A stretch of DNA of 44,511 nt from Candidatus Bathyarchaeota archaeon (lineage in GTDB: Archaea; Thermoproteota; Bathyarchaeia; Bathyarchaeales; Bathycorpusculaceae), in contig JADGNF010000010.1 in the NCBI GenBank assembly GCA_017883615.1, positions 1-44,511 on the forward strand. Reading direction: 5' to 3'. The translations under genes and the position numbers were made by a program. The notes below the pieces were generated by a model. It had not been told where the DNA came from. It worked only from the letters and a program-made list of their open reading frames with translations, and did not search any database. The stretch's first letter is position 1, and each line of letters starts with the position of its first letter. This document shows positions 14,765 through 22,087 of this stretch, in pieces.

Positions 14765-17518
14765 TTGTCTAAGTCTTGGCATGCGCAAAAAACAGAAGAG
14801 GTCTTAGAAGAACTCAAATCCAGTGGAAAAGGCTTAGAGTCTCAAGAAGCCCAAAGCCGCCTCGCCGCTTATGGCCCTAACGAACTGAAAAAGAAGAAGG
14901 GCAAATCGCCCATCAAACTTTTCTTTGATCAATTTGCCGATGTTCTTATGATTATCCTAATCATCGCGACGGGACTCTCCTTAGCAATAGGGGAAACTGT
15001 TGATGCTCTGATAATTCTCGCCATAGTCATCGCCAGCGCAGCCTTAGGCTTCACTCAGGAGTACCGTAGCGAAAAAGCTGTGGAAGCCCTTAAACGCATG
15101 ACAGCGCCGACCGCGATTGTTCTGCGCGACGGCAAAGAAACCAAAGTTCCTGCGTCCCAATTGGTTCCGGGAGACGTTATCTTGCTTTACACTGGTGACA
15201 AGGTTCCTGCCGACTCCAGGATTCTTGAATCTTTTAATCTTAAAGTTGACGAAGCCACGTTAACAGGCGAATCAGCTCCTGTAGATAAAAATGCCCGCGA
15301 GTTGCCACCGAGCACGCAACTTAACGATAAGCGCAACATGGTCTTCACGGGCACCATTATCGTTTATGGCAGAGCCAAAGCCGTCGTGGCAACCACGGGT
15401 ATGCAAACGGAGTTTGGCAAAATCGCCCAGATGGTTCAAGCCACAGGTCAAGAGGAGACGCCGTTGGAGAAGCGGATGGCTGGGGTTGGCAAGTGGATAG
15501 GTATCTTTGCAGTAGTAATATGCGTAGGCGTTGGAGCAGTCGGAATAGTTTTTGAAGGGCGTCCGATTATAGACATGCTTCTTTGGGCTGTTAGCCTCGC
15601 CGTTGCTGCCGTTCCGGAGGCACTTCCAGCTATCGTGACGGGCGCACTCGCGGTCGGAATGTATCGCATGGCGAAAGTGAACACGATCGTGAAGCGGTTA
15701 CCCGCAGTAGAGACTTTGGGGAGCACAAGCGTAATTTGCAGCGACAAAACAGGCACCATGACCAAAGGGGAAATGACGGTTCAAAGTGTCTATGTCAACG
15801 GTTCTGAGGTGCAAGTTTTAGGAATCGGCTACAACCCCGAAGGCGAATTCCAGTTTGACGACAAAAAAATTGTTCCTATCGAAGAACTTAAGCAGTTACT
15901 GAAAATCGGGTCTCTATGTAACGATTCCTCTTTAGAAAGGAATACGGAAACAGAGAAGTGGATAATCAAGGGCGACCCAACAGAGGGCGCACTTCTCGTA
16001 GCCGCTGCTAAATCGGGTTTGTGGAAACAGGATTTGGAGCAGCAGGAGCGGCGCATTGCGGAGATTCCATTCAGCTCCGAGCGTAAACTCATGACCACCA
16101 TCCACCTTGCGGGCAACAATAAAATAGCTTACATGAAGGGAGCGCCAGAAATTGTCCTTCAGAAATGCACGCACATCTTCCAAAGCGGCAGAGTACAGAA
16201 GCTGACGGAGGAAAACCGCTTTCTCCTGCAAAAGACCACAGAAAGCATGGCTAGCAGAGCATTGAGGAATCTTGGCTTCGCATACCGCGAGCTGCCCCAA
16301 AAAGAAACCGAGTTCGGCGAAGGAATCGAGGAATGCTTCACGTTTGCGGGCATAGTTGGCATGATTGACCCGCCCCGCAACGAAGTCAAAGACGCTATAG
16401 CCTTGTGCAAAACCGCAGGTATCCGCGTTGTCATGATTACTGGCGACCACAAATTGACCGCCACCGCCGTGGCCAAGGACCTAGGGCTGCTGGGTGCAAA
16501 CGACGAGGGCAAGGTTCTCACAGGGGCGGAACTTGAGGAAATGACCGACGAGCAGTTATTGGCAAAGGTCGAAGACATCGTGATTTACGCGCGTGTTTCG
16601 CCTGAACATAAAATGCGCATTGTGAAAGCGTGGAAAGCCAAAGGGCATGTGGTTGCTATGACCGGCGATGGTGTTAACGATGCGCCAGCTCTAAAAATGA
16701 GCGATATAGGCGTTGCTATGGGCATAACTGGAACCGAAGTTACCAAGGAGGCGGCGGACATGGTTTTGGCGGACGACAACTTCGCCAGCATCGTCAAAGC
16801 CGTAAAGGAAGGCAGGGAAATCTTTGGCAACATCAAGAAGTACCTAACGTATCTGTTGCAGTGTAACATCATGGAAATCCTCGTTATGTTCATAGTTGTT
16901 GTTTCAGTGCCCATTTTGGCTAAGGTCTTGTCTCCTGGCTCCAACCTGGACGCCATTGACAACGCCGCCATCGCGTTGACCGCGGTTCAACTGTTATGGT
17001 TGAACCTTGTTACCGATGGGTTGCCCGCTATCGCGTTGGGCGTAGATCCTGGAGACCCAGACTTGATGCAGCAGAAACCCCGCAGTCCCAAGGAAAGCAT
17101 TTTCTCGCGTGATGTCAAAGTGTACCTTGCAGTTATGCCGGTGTTGATGACGGCGCTTCTGTTGCTATCTTTCTTCATGTATAAGCCTTGGACTGGCAGT
17201 TTCCAGCTTCTGGAAGCCCGAACTCAACTTCTGACTGCCATGATAGTCATGGAGTTGACCGTTGCAATTTCGTGCCGTTCCCTCAAGTACCCAGTATTCA
17301 AAGTGGGCGTGTTCAAGAACAAGTTTTTGTGGCTCGCTATTCTGTCGTCCTTTGCCTTGCAACTCTTCATTCTGTACACCCCAGTTGTACAAACTGTCTT
17401 TGATGTTCATTCACCTGAACTCATAGATTGGGCAATCGCCGCGTTGTTCGCTGGCATAGTATTCAGTGTGTTAGAACTTGGAAAGTTCGTTGCATGCAAA
17501 CGTCGAGGAAACATGTAG
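14765..17518 (+). CDS. Ca2+-transporting P-type ATPase (P2A, SERCA-like)
   Basis: The 917-residue P-type ATPase exports Ca2+ at the cost of ATP. Order of domains: N-terminal cation ATPase domain, actuator with TGES (167-170), M4 with PEALP (Glu285), phosphorylation site DKTGT (Asp327), nucleotide-binding domain with the MKGAPE block, hinge GDGVNDAP (634-641), then the C-terminal membrane domain. The residues that bind Ca2+ in SERCA have counterparts: Glu in M4 (E285), Asn and Glu in M5 (N701, E704), and Asn, Thr, Asp in M6 (N747, T750, D751). This favours Ca2+ over Na+/K+ or Mg2+. The start is TTG with GGAGAG upstream. The next gene encodes a small-acid transporter, not an obvious partner. 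Confidence 0.93.
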   Translation: MSKSWHAQKTEEVLEELKSSGKGLESQEAQSRLAAYGPNELKKKKGKSPIKLFFDQFADVLMIILIIATGLSLAIGETVDALIILAIVIASAALGFTQEYRSEKAVEALKRMTAPTAIVLRDGKETKVPASQLVPGDVILLYTGDKVPADSRILESFNLKVDEATLTGESAPVDKNARELPPSTQLNDKRNMVFTGTIIVYGRAKAVVATTGMQTEFGKIAQMVQATGQEETPLEKRMAGVGKWIGIFAVVICVGVGAVGIVFEGRPIIDMLLWAVSLAVAAVPEALPAIVTGALAVGMYRMAKVNTIVKRLPAVETLGSTSVICSDKTGTMTKGEMTVQSVYVNGSEVQVLGIGYNPEGEFQFDDKKIVPIEELKQLLKIGSLCNDSSLERNTETEKWIIKGDPTEGALLVAAAKSGLWKQDLEQQERRIAEIPFSSERKLMTTIHLAGNNKIAYMKGAPEIVLQKCTHIFQSGRVQKLTEENRFLLQKTTESMASRALRNLGFAYRELPQKETEFGEGIEECFTFAGIVGMIDPPRNEVKDAIALCKTAGIRVVMITGDHKLTATAVAKDLGLLGANDEGKVLTGAELEEMTDEQLLAKVEDIVIYARVSPEHKMRIVKAWKAKGHVVAMTGDGVNDAPALKMSDIGVAMGITGTEVTKEAADMVLADDNFASIVKAVKEGREIFGNIKKYLTYLLQCNIMEILVMFIVVVSVPILAKVLSPGSNLDAIDNAAIALTAVQLLWLNLVTDGLPAIALGVDPGDPDLMQQKPRSPKESIFSRDVKVYLAVMPVLMTALLLLSFFMYKPWTGSFQLLEARTQLLTAMIVMELTVAISCRSLKYPVFKVGVFKNKFLWLAILSSFALQLFILYTPVVQTVFDVHSPELIDWAIAALFAGIVFSVLELGKFVACKRRGNM

Positions 17519-17592
17519 CATAACCAATAAGGTTATATGTGAAAACCTTGCATCAAGGTCTAAATCATTGGAAACTGACATGGTGTGAAAAG

Positions 17593-18192
17593 ATGAGCGA
17601 CAAACTTGCGAAATTAGCGAATCCTGCACCGCTTGGACTTCTTGGCTTTGGCTTAACCACTGTACTACTCAACTTGCATAACGCTGGCGTTTTTCCTCTG
17701 GACACAATGATTCTAGCGATGGGCTTGGCTTACGGTGGATTAGCGCAGGTTATCGTTGGCATAATGGAATTCAGGAAAGGCAACACGTTTGGCACCGTAG
17801 CGTTTTCATCTTATGGGCTATTTTGGTGGTCTTTGGTCCTTCTGCTTGTCCTACCTAAACTATCATTTATCAGTGGATTCAGCGGCCCAACCCATCAGGC
17901 TTTTGCTGCCTACTTCTTCATGTGGGGCTTATTCACCTTTGCAATGTTCTTTGGAACGTTGAAGAAGAATCGGGCGCTTCAATTCGTTTTTGCCAGCTTG
18001 ACAGTTCTGTTTTTCCTGCTAGTGACCAGAGAGTTGACATCAAATGCAAGTCTATTTGGAAACGTGACGATGAATACTATAACTGGCATTGAAGGCGTCA
18101 TTTGCGGCTTAAGCGCAGTCTACTTGGGAATCGCAGAAGTTCTTAACGAAGAACACGGAAGAACCATATTGCCAATCTACCCAACAAGTTAA
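17593..18192 (+). CDS. Acetate uptake transporter family (GPR1/FUN34/YaaH)
   Basis: A 199-residue protein with six membrane segments. It starts with the family signature [23 protein letters not shown] and continues with the [14 protein letters not shown]-x-x-GNTFG block and the [10 protein letters not shown] block. The family (SatP, Ato) transports acetate, succinate or related small acids with protons. The ATG at 17593 is preceded by GGTGTGA; an earlier in-frame start would add a polar extension not expected in the family. It follows the Ca2+-ATPase by about 75 bases. Confidence 0.92.
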   Translation: MSDKLAKLANPAPLGLLGFGLTTVLLNLHNAGVFPLDTMILAMGLAYGGLAQVIVGIMEFRKGNTFGTVAFSSYGLFWWSLVLLLVLPKLSFISGFSGPTHQAFAAYFFMWGLFTFAMFFGTLKKNRALQFVFASLTVLFFLLVTRELTSNASLFGNVTMNTITGIEGVICGLSAVYLGIAEVLNEEHGRTILPIYPTS

Positions 18193-18198
18193 ACATCT

Positions 18199-18214
18199 AA
18201 TTTCTTTTTTATTA
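18199..18214 (+). terminator. T-rich terminator after the acetate transporter gene
   Basis: AATTTCTTTTTTATTA follows the TAA stop at 18192 within 20 bases. The T run is the only termination signal seen before the next promoter-like box. Confidence 0.45.
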
Positions 18215-18312
18215 TTTGTAAACAAAAAAAATAAGCTATTTCCAGCGATTGTATCTGTTGTTGTGTCAACACAGTCACAATTTTTAATAAGCAAACACGG
18301 TGAAGTGATTAT

Positions 18313-18453
18313 TTAGTGTCCTGAAGCCATCAAACGATGCACCCAGAGTTTGGCGGGTCCGGAATCAGCGGCACGCGGAAGATGTCCCCTCAGTCCCAGT
18401 AAAATGTTTTTCAAATCCGCGCAAAGTTGACAACCAGAGACCCGCCAATCCAC
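18313..18453 (-). CDS. Candidate 46-residue protein opposite the structured region
   Basis: From a GTG at 18453 the minus strand reads DWRVSGCQLCADLKNILL, then GLRGHLPRAADSGPAKLWVH and RLMASGH before TAA. The amino-acid pattern is reasonable for a protein and has one CxxC. There is no clear ribosome binding site. The 10-bp inverted repeat of the candidate RNA lies inside this frame, so one of the two readings may be fortuitous. I do not recognise a family. Confidence 0.25.
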   Translation of the reverse strand: MDWRVSGCQLCADLKNILLGLRGHLPRAADSGPAKLWVHRLMASGH

Positions 18454-18504
18454 AGTTTTGATGAAGCCTCAAGGTTTTACTTAAGGCAAAAATGATTTGT
18501 TTGG

Positions 18505-18561
18505 TTTTTGCGAAGACAACTTAACAAATCACGGTAACTGGCTTCGCAAAAAACGTTAAGT
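18505..18561. repeat. 11-bp inverted repeat with a crossing 7-bp pairing
   Basis: TTTTTGCGAAG (18505-18515) is perfectly complementary to CTTCGCAAAAA (18542-18552). Within its loop ACTTAAC (18519-18525) is complementary to GTTAAGT (18555-18561) outside the hairpin. The order of arms is that of an H-type pseudoknot, or of two competing hairpins. It lies 76 bases ahead of the small zinc protein gene at 18637. Confidence 0.6.
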
Positions 18562-18636
18562 GAAAAACAGCAATTAGTTAAATCATAAATCACACAGAAG
18601 CTTAAATTTCCAGAAAGAATAGGAAGTGACAAAAAT

Positions 18637-18771
18637 ATGACTAATCATGATTCATGTCCAAAATGCGGTAAAATTGGCACAAAAACCGAAGTAGATCCAA
18701 ACACCGGACAAATCTACATTGTTTGTTCAAACAAGGCTTGCCAATCTCTACTGGCAATAGCGTGGTTTTAG
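18637..18771 (+). CDS. 44-residue zinc-ribbon-like protein
   Basis: The protein has CPKCGKIG at residues 7-14 and CSNKAC at 30-35, so four Cys in CxxC/Cx4C arrangement that could hold a zinc, with a short hydrophobic end (LLAIAWF). AGGAAGTGAC lies 10-15 bases ahead of the ATG, the same type of site as in the 46-residue zinc protein genes. I do not recognise a named family. It could be regulated by the hairpin at 18505-18561. Confidence 0.65.
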   Translation: MTNHDSCPKCGKIGTKTEVDPNTGQIYIVCSNKACQSLLAIAWF

Positions 18772-18831
18772 AAAGACCGAGTTCCTTGATTAACTAAGAC
18801 TTTCATTAAAGAAGTTGCAATTCACGTTTTT

Positions 18832-18864
18832 TGCCTAATATTCGGTCTATGCAGAAAAGGGGAG
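18832..18864 (+). repeat. 33-base dispersed repeat, copy A
   Basis: TGCCTAATATTC, four variable bases, then TATGCAGAAAAGGGGAG. The same 12 and 17 bases with the same spacing occur on the minus strand at 27468-27500. Both copies are intergenic. No ORF or known element explains them. Confidence 0.6.
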
Positions 18865-19042
18865 AGAGCTATTCGGCGAGCTGTTTTAGGGAAATAGGAA
18901 AGAGTAGGGTTGGTATTGGCTGATTTCAAGCTCAATAGAATGGTGAAAAACCAAGAAGCAATGTTCAATAAAAGTGAAGGTTGCTTAGCACACAAATTTT
19001 ATAAACGTAGAACTGAATGTTTGTCTAGGGAGCGTTTTTCTT

Positions 19043-19411
19043 TTGTCTAGTAATGATGAAATGTTAGAAGAACTGAAAAAGATCCGCGCCTTGCTGGAGA
19101 AACCGCCTGCGCCAACCCCGCCAAATGGACTGTGGAATGAATTCAAAGATTTCATCTCTAAATACAAGATCTTCGGGCTTGCTGTTGCATTCATTTTGGG
19201 CTTATACTTGGGTGGTCTAGTTCAAGCGCTGGTGGCGGATCTTCTGTTGCCAGCAATTGGTTTGGCTATTCCAGGCATGTCTAGTTTGTCAACCTTCGCT
19301 TCAGGTCCGTTCACTGTCGGCCACTTCCTTGTAGCATTGATTACGTTCTTGATCGTTGCGCTCGTTGTCTTCATTGCGGTAAAAGTTGTCAAGCGTTGGG
19401 GCATAGATTAG
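19043..19411 (+). CDS. mscL: Large-conductance mechanosensitive channel (MscL)
   Basis: The 122-residue protein has an N-terminal helical and Pro-rich extension (1-33) followed by FKDFISKYKIFGLAVAFILGLYLGGLVQALVADLLLPAIGL, the first membrane helix and its junction as in MscL, then a short periplasmic loop and a second helix ending in VKVVKRWGID. MscL opens under membrane tension and releases solutes after osmotic downshift. The start is TTG at 19043; a good TATA box (TTTTATAAA) lies near 18996-19004. The gene is convergent with the RHH regulator, nine bases apart. Confidence 0.88.
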   Translation: MSSNDEMLEELKKIRALLEKPPAPTPPNGLWNEFKDFISKYKIFGLAVAFILGLYLGGLVQALVADLLLPAIGLAIPGMSSLSTFASGPFTVGHFLVALITFLIVALVVFIAVKVVKRWGID

Positions 19412-19420
19412 TTCTGTGCC

Positions 19421-19633
19421 TTAATCCTCTTTTCTTTTGTTTGAGTAAGGCAGCGTTGCAAATATTGCTGTTGTGGGTGCTCGAGTAGTCTGTTGAGTGA
19501 TTTCTGTTTTGTACGTTTTTAGACCTCGGGTAATGAGGTATTCGATGAAATTGCTGCGCTTTTCTCTTCCGCGGGTGTTTTCGATTTCTCGGAAGAGTGT
19601 TTGTTCCAGGGTTATTGATACGTTGTGTTTCAT
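19421..19633 (-). CDS. Ribbon-helix-helix DNA-binding protein (CopG/Arc type)
   Basis: The first 45 of 70 residues form an RHH domain: a short beta strand (NVSITLEQTLFREIE) and two helices (ENTRGREKRSNFIEYLITRGL). The C-terminal tail is polar. AGAGG lies eight bases before the ATG. It is divergent from a second RHH protein at 19719, and the shared 85-base upstream region holds a palindrome (19654-19670), the usual sign of an autoregulated pair. No toxin gene is attached, so this need not be an antitoxin. Confidence 0.8.
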   Translation of the reverse strand: MKHNVSITLEQTLFREIENTRGREKRSNFIEYLITRGLKTYKTEITQQTTRAPTTAIFATLPYSNKRKED

Positions 19634-19653
19634 TTTGTAAACCTCTTACGCTA

Positions 19654-19670
19654 TGTATATTTGGTATACA
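19654..19670. promoter_or_regulatory. Palindromic operator candidate between two RHH genes
   Basis: TGTATA, five bases, TATACA. It lies 21 bases upstream of the minus-strand RHH gene and about 50 bases upstream of the plus-strand one, where it would cover the transcription start of the first. Palindromes of this size are typical RHH dimer-pair sites. Confidence 0.6.
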
Positions 19671-19718
19671 GAAAAGCTTTATTAGCTTTAATCCACAAAA
19701 AATAACAATGGGAACTCC

Positions 19719-20147
19719 ATGAAAACTTTGCGAATAAGCGACGACGCCCACCAAAAACTCACCGGCATGCTAGGCGAAATCACCGCCCAAACCATGAAAA
19801 TGCAAACCTACACCGACGCCATAGAAACCATGCTCAGCCAAAACGTCATCCTGCCTCCAGAACTCCTAAACGAAACCCAAAACTTCATCGAAACCAACAA
19901 ACAACTCGGCTACACAACGCGCGAAGAATTCATCCGCGACGCAATCAGAAACCGTCTCCGATTCCTCAAAAACCAAACCCAAATCATAGAAATTCCAAAA
20001 GACGAATACGAAAAACTTGACCAAGCCATCCGCGACTTAAATGTTCCATTCCAGAGCGCAGAAGATTTCGTCAACCAACAGATCCAAACCTTACTGGAGA
20101 AACATGCAGCATGGGTTAAGGAAAAAGAAAAATACGAAGGAATATAG
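19719..20147 (+). CDS. Ribbon-helix-helix regulator with two RHH-like segments
   Basis: The 142-residue protein begins with MKTLRISDDAHQKLTGMLGEITAQTMKMQTYTDAIETML, an RHH-like strand and helix pair, and has a second RHH-like segment in the middle (NKQLGYTTREEFIRDAIRNRLRFL). A third strand-helix unit (IIEIPKDEYEKLDQAIRDLN...EDFVNQQIQTLLEKH) follows. It may bind DNA as a dimer with more than one contact. Codon choice is markedly richer in C-ending codons than in the neighbouring mscL and the opposite RHH gene. Likely controlled through the palindrome at 19654-19670. Confidence 0.75.
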   Translation: MKTLRISDDAHQKLTGMLGEITAQTMKMQTYTDAIETMLSQNVILPPELLNETQNFIETNKQLGYTTREEFIRDAIRNRLRFLKNQTQIIEIPKDEYEKLDQAIRDLNVPFQSAEDFVNQQIQTLLEKHAAWVKEKEKYEGI

Positions 20148-20272
20148 TGCTTACTTTTTCCCACCCTGAAAAGCATCTAGCAAACCTATAGACCAAAGTT
20201 GGGTGCGGTTGCAGCAACTTATTTTAGCTGGAACACGCTAGAATTAATTGTGGATTTTGAGGTGTGATTTTA

Positions 20273-20605
20273 TTGCCCAAAAACAAAACTGAGAAACAGT
20301 CTGAACCCGCACAAGAAGAAACCACCAGTGTAGTAAGTCCTGAAGTTTGCATCGACCACGACGACAAATCATACTACATCGATGTCGAGTTGCCCGGCGT
20401 AGACAAGGAACACATCGACCTCTCAGTGGGCGAACAAAGCTTATGTGTTGAAGCCGCCAGCGAAGACGTCGTTTACTTAGGTTGTTTCAGCCTCGCTCAC
20501 GCAGTGGACGAAACAAAAGCGAAGGCAAAATTTGAAAACGGCTTGCTAAGAGTTGAGATTCCGCTGAAAGCGGCCATTAAAGGAAGAAGAATAAAAATAG
20601 GATAA
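20273..20605 (+). CDS. Small heat shock protein (Hsp20/alpha-crystallin)
   Basis: The 110-residue protein has an alpha-crystallin domain: YYIDVELPGVDKEHIDLSV at about residues 36-54, and AKAKFENGLLRVEIPLK with the G-x-L motif near the end. It acts as an ATP-independent holdase for unfolded proteins. The C-terminal IKIG resembles the IxI motif that links dimers. GAGGTG at 20259-20264 is eight bases ahead of the TTG at 20273, so I prefer this to the GTG at 20264 that is part of the binding site itself. Confidence 0.85.
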   Translation: MPKNKTEKQSEPAQEETTSVVSPEVCIDHDDKSYYIDVELPGVDKEHIDLSVGEQSLCVEAASEDVVYLGCFSLAHAVDETKAKAKFENGLLRVEIPLKAAIKGRRIKIG

Positions 20606-20636
20606 GCCGCACTGTAACTTTTCCTTTCACCCGACC

Positions 20637-20828
20637 CTATTTCTCGACTGCCGCGCCTTCTTTTTTCAGTTGTTCATAGTATTTTTTGCATTGATCCATG
20701 TCAACGCCGTGCCGGTGGCAGAAAAATGTTAGAACCTCGTCGACGGATTCACCTTTTTTTCGCTCCTTAACCATTTCTTTTAGTTCGTTAATGTGTTCTT
20801 TATCCTCTTTACTTGTTTTTTGGGTCAT
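20637..20828 (-). CDS. Small hypothetical helical protein
   Basis: 63 residues, highly charged, with two predicted helices (KEDKEHINELKEMVKERK and MDQCKKYYEQLKKEG) separated by LTFFCHRHGVD, which has a Cys and two His in close order. I do not recognise a family. It is convergent with the Hsp20 gene, 31 bases apart. The composition and codon use look genuine. Confidence 0.55.
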   Translation of the reverse strand: MTQKTSKEDKEHINELKEMVKERKKGESVDEVLTFFCHRHGVDMDQCKKYYEQLKKEGAAVEK

Positions 20829-21038
20829 TTCAAAACCAGCTTAGGCATTCTTTGGTAATGGTTACTATTTGTCTCAAAAAAACCTTCCCCTTAGAAAGCT
20901 CAATTATTACCAGCCCACCGACTTTAGGGTCATCTGAAATAGCAGATCTATAAGATATTGAAAGCTGCGCGGGAAGGGAATGCCTTAAGCGAAACCTCTA
21001 TATTTGTAGATGAAAACTCCTTTTCGACAGAACGTTGC

Positions 21039-21113
21039 GGGCCCGTGGCTCAGTCAGGCTAGAGCGGCGGACTCTTAATCCGTAGGTCGCGGGTTCAATT
21101 CCCGTCGGGCCCG
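21039..21113 (+). tRNA. tRNA-Lys (CTT)
   Basis: The cloverleaf is complete: acceptor stem GGGCCCG (21039-21045) with CGGGCCC (21106-21112), D arm, anticodon stem GCGGA/TCCGT with loop CTCTTAA giving anticodon CTT at 21074-21076, and a T arm with GGGTTCAATTCCC. The discriminator is G at 21113 and CCA is encoded at 21114-21116. There is no intron. A TATA-like CTATATTTG lies near 20999-21007, and a T6 run follows at about 21132. Confidence 0.97.
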
Positions 21114-21208
21114 CCAAATGCTTTAAAAAAGATTTTTTGACTTGCAACTTTTTCATTATGACTTTGAGTCTTCCTTGTTACGGATCGCTTGAATGGTTTT
21201 TGAAGTAT

Positions 21209-21844
21209 TTAGTCTTCCAGTTTTTGTTTTCGCAGATGGCGGAACAGAGGTTGGAACATGGGAATAAACCAGAAGATGAACCGTAGTGGCAAACTTGAAG
21301 TGCTGCTCAAGGGTATTTGCAAAGACCAGAAGATAGGTAAGGCTGACACGAAAAAGAGCCCGGCAGAAACCAGCTGGGTGTTTCTTCGAAATCTGTATTC
21401 GCGAATCAGTTCCGGGGAGAGGTTTTGTTTTTGTTCAGTTATGAGAGAATGAGCAAAGAAGGTTTGTACCGCAAACAACGCTCCCAAGTCGAAGGCGTAA
21501 GCTATTGAAGTATTCGCCAGCATTGCAAAACTTGGAGAGAAGATGAGTTGGTTGAAAAGATAAGGCTCGATTGAGACCAGGAACAGAAGCAGGATGTTGA
21601 GGTTTACCAGTTTGGTCGTTTCGACAGGGAGGAAGGCCATGGTGCGTGTGTAGGCGCGCCAAATGCCAATCAGAATCAGGAAACTGAAACCATAATAGAG
21701 AATGGATGCCAAAAGTTGCTGGAAATCGCCGGGCTGTTGACCTATCAATGTTAAAGCGCCAATAGAAAGGGCTAAACCGAAGATGAGGTCAGAGAGGGAT
21801 TCTATGCGGTGCCTCGTTCTGGAGCTTGTTTTTTCTTCGGTCAC
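21209..21844 (-). CDS. TMEM175-like (DUF1211) membrane protein
   Basis: The 211-residue protein starts with a polar stretch and then RIESLSDLIFGLALSIGALTL, the first helix of the TMEM175/DUF1211 family with its SD-F motif. Five or six membrane segments follow. Family members are potassium-selective (or proton-leak) channels of endosomes and prokaryotes. The motif here is SLSDLIFG rather than the classic FSDGVFA, so ion selectivity is uncertain. Confidence 0.7.
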   Translation of the reverse strand: MTEEKTSSRTRHRIESLSDLIFGLALSIGALTLIGQQPGDFQQLLASILYYGFSFLILIGIWRAYTRTMAFLPVETTKLVNLNILLLFLVSIEPYLFNQLIFSPSFAMLANTSIAYAFDLGALFAVQTFFAHSLITEQKQNLSPELIREYRFRRNTQLVSAGLFFVSALPIFWSLQIPLSSTSSLPLRFIFWFIPMFQPLFRHLRKQKLED

Positions 21845-22087
21845 AGCAAGGACTCCAAGTTATTAACGGCATTTTGTGTAATTAGAATAATATAAACAAG
21901 TGTCTGGACCTGAAGCAAGGACAAAGCAGCAAATAATCAGGTATTCTTTCTTGGTCAGTTGTGAGAATCTTCTTGAAGAACTTGTAAAAATGTTCAGAAT
22001 GGATAACAGAATTAGCCCAAGTCCGCAAGACATATTTCTCTTCGTTCACTCCTGTTAATTTAGCATATATGAGAAGGCTTTTGACTC

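Larger units (their letters stand above)
18311..18565 (+). ncRNA. Candidate structured RNA
   Basis: A TATA-like box at about 18279-18289 would start a transcript near 18310. Within the following 255 bases TTGGCGGGTC (18350-18359) pairs perfectly with GACCCGCCAA (18439-18448); inside it CGCGGA (18374-18379) pairs with TCCGCG (18416-18421). After a TGAAGCC repeat (18322 and 18462) comes a second hairpin of 11 bp at 18505-18552. No plus-strand ORF explains the region. It does not carry the conserved blocks of RNase P RNA or SRP RNA. An alternative is that the first half encodes a 46-residue protein on the minus strand. Confidence 0.35.
18193..18636. other. 444-base region without a certain gene, holding inverted repeats
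   Basis: It contains a terminator-like T tract after the transporter gene, a TATA-like TTTTTAATAAG near 18279-18289, a 10-bp inverted repeat (18350/18448), an 11-bp inverted repeat (18505/18552), a possible 46-residue minus-strand ORF, and the ribosome binding site of the small zinc protein at 18637. These elements are described separately. Confidence 0.6.

Noticed and set aside
15448-16971. Several long minus-strand ORFs inside the Ca2+-ATPase gene
   Set aside because: They are antisense shadows of a gene with complete family motifs.
18341-18400. SRP RNA, from the string GGTCCGGAA
   Set aside because: The nine-base match to SRP helix 8 is not followed by the conserved GGAAG/AGCA asymmetric loop, and the overall fold does not fit.
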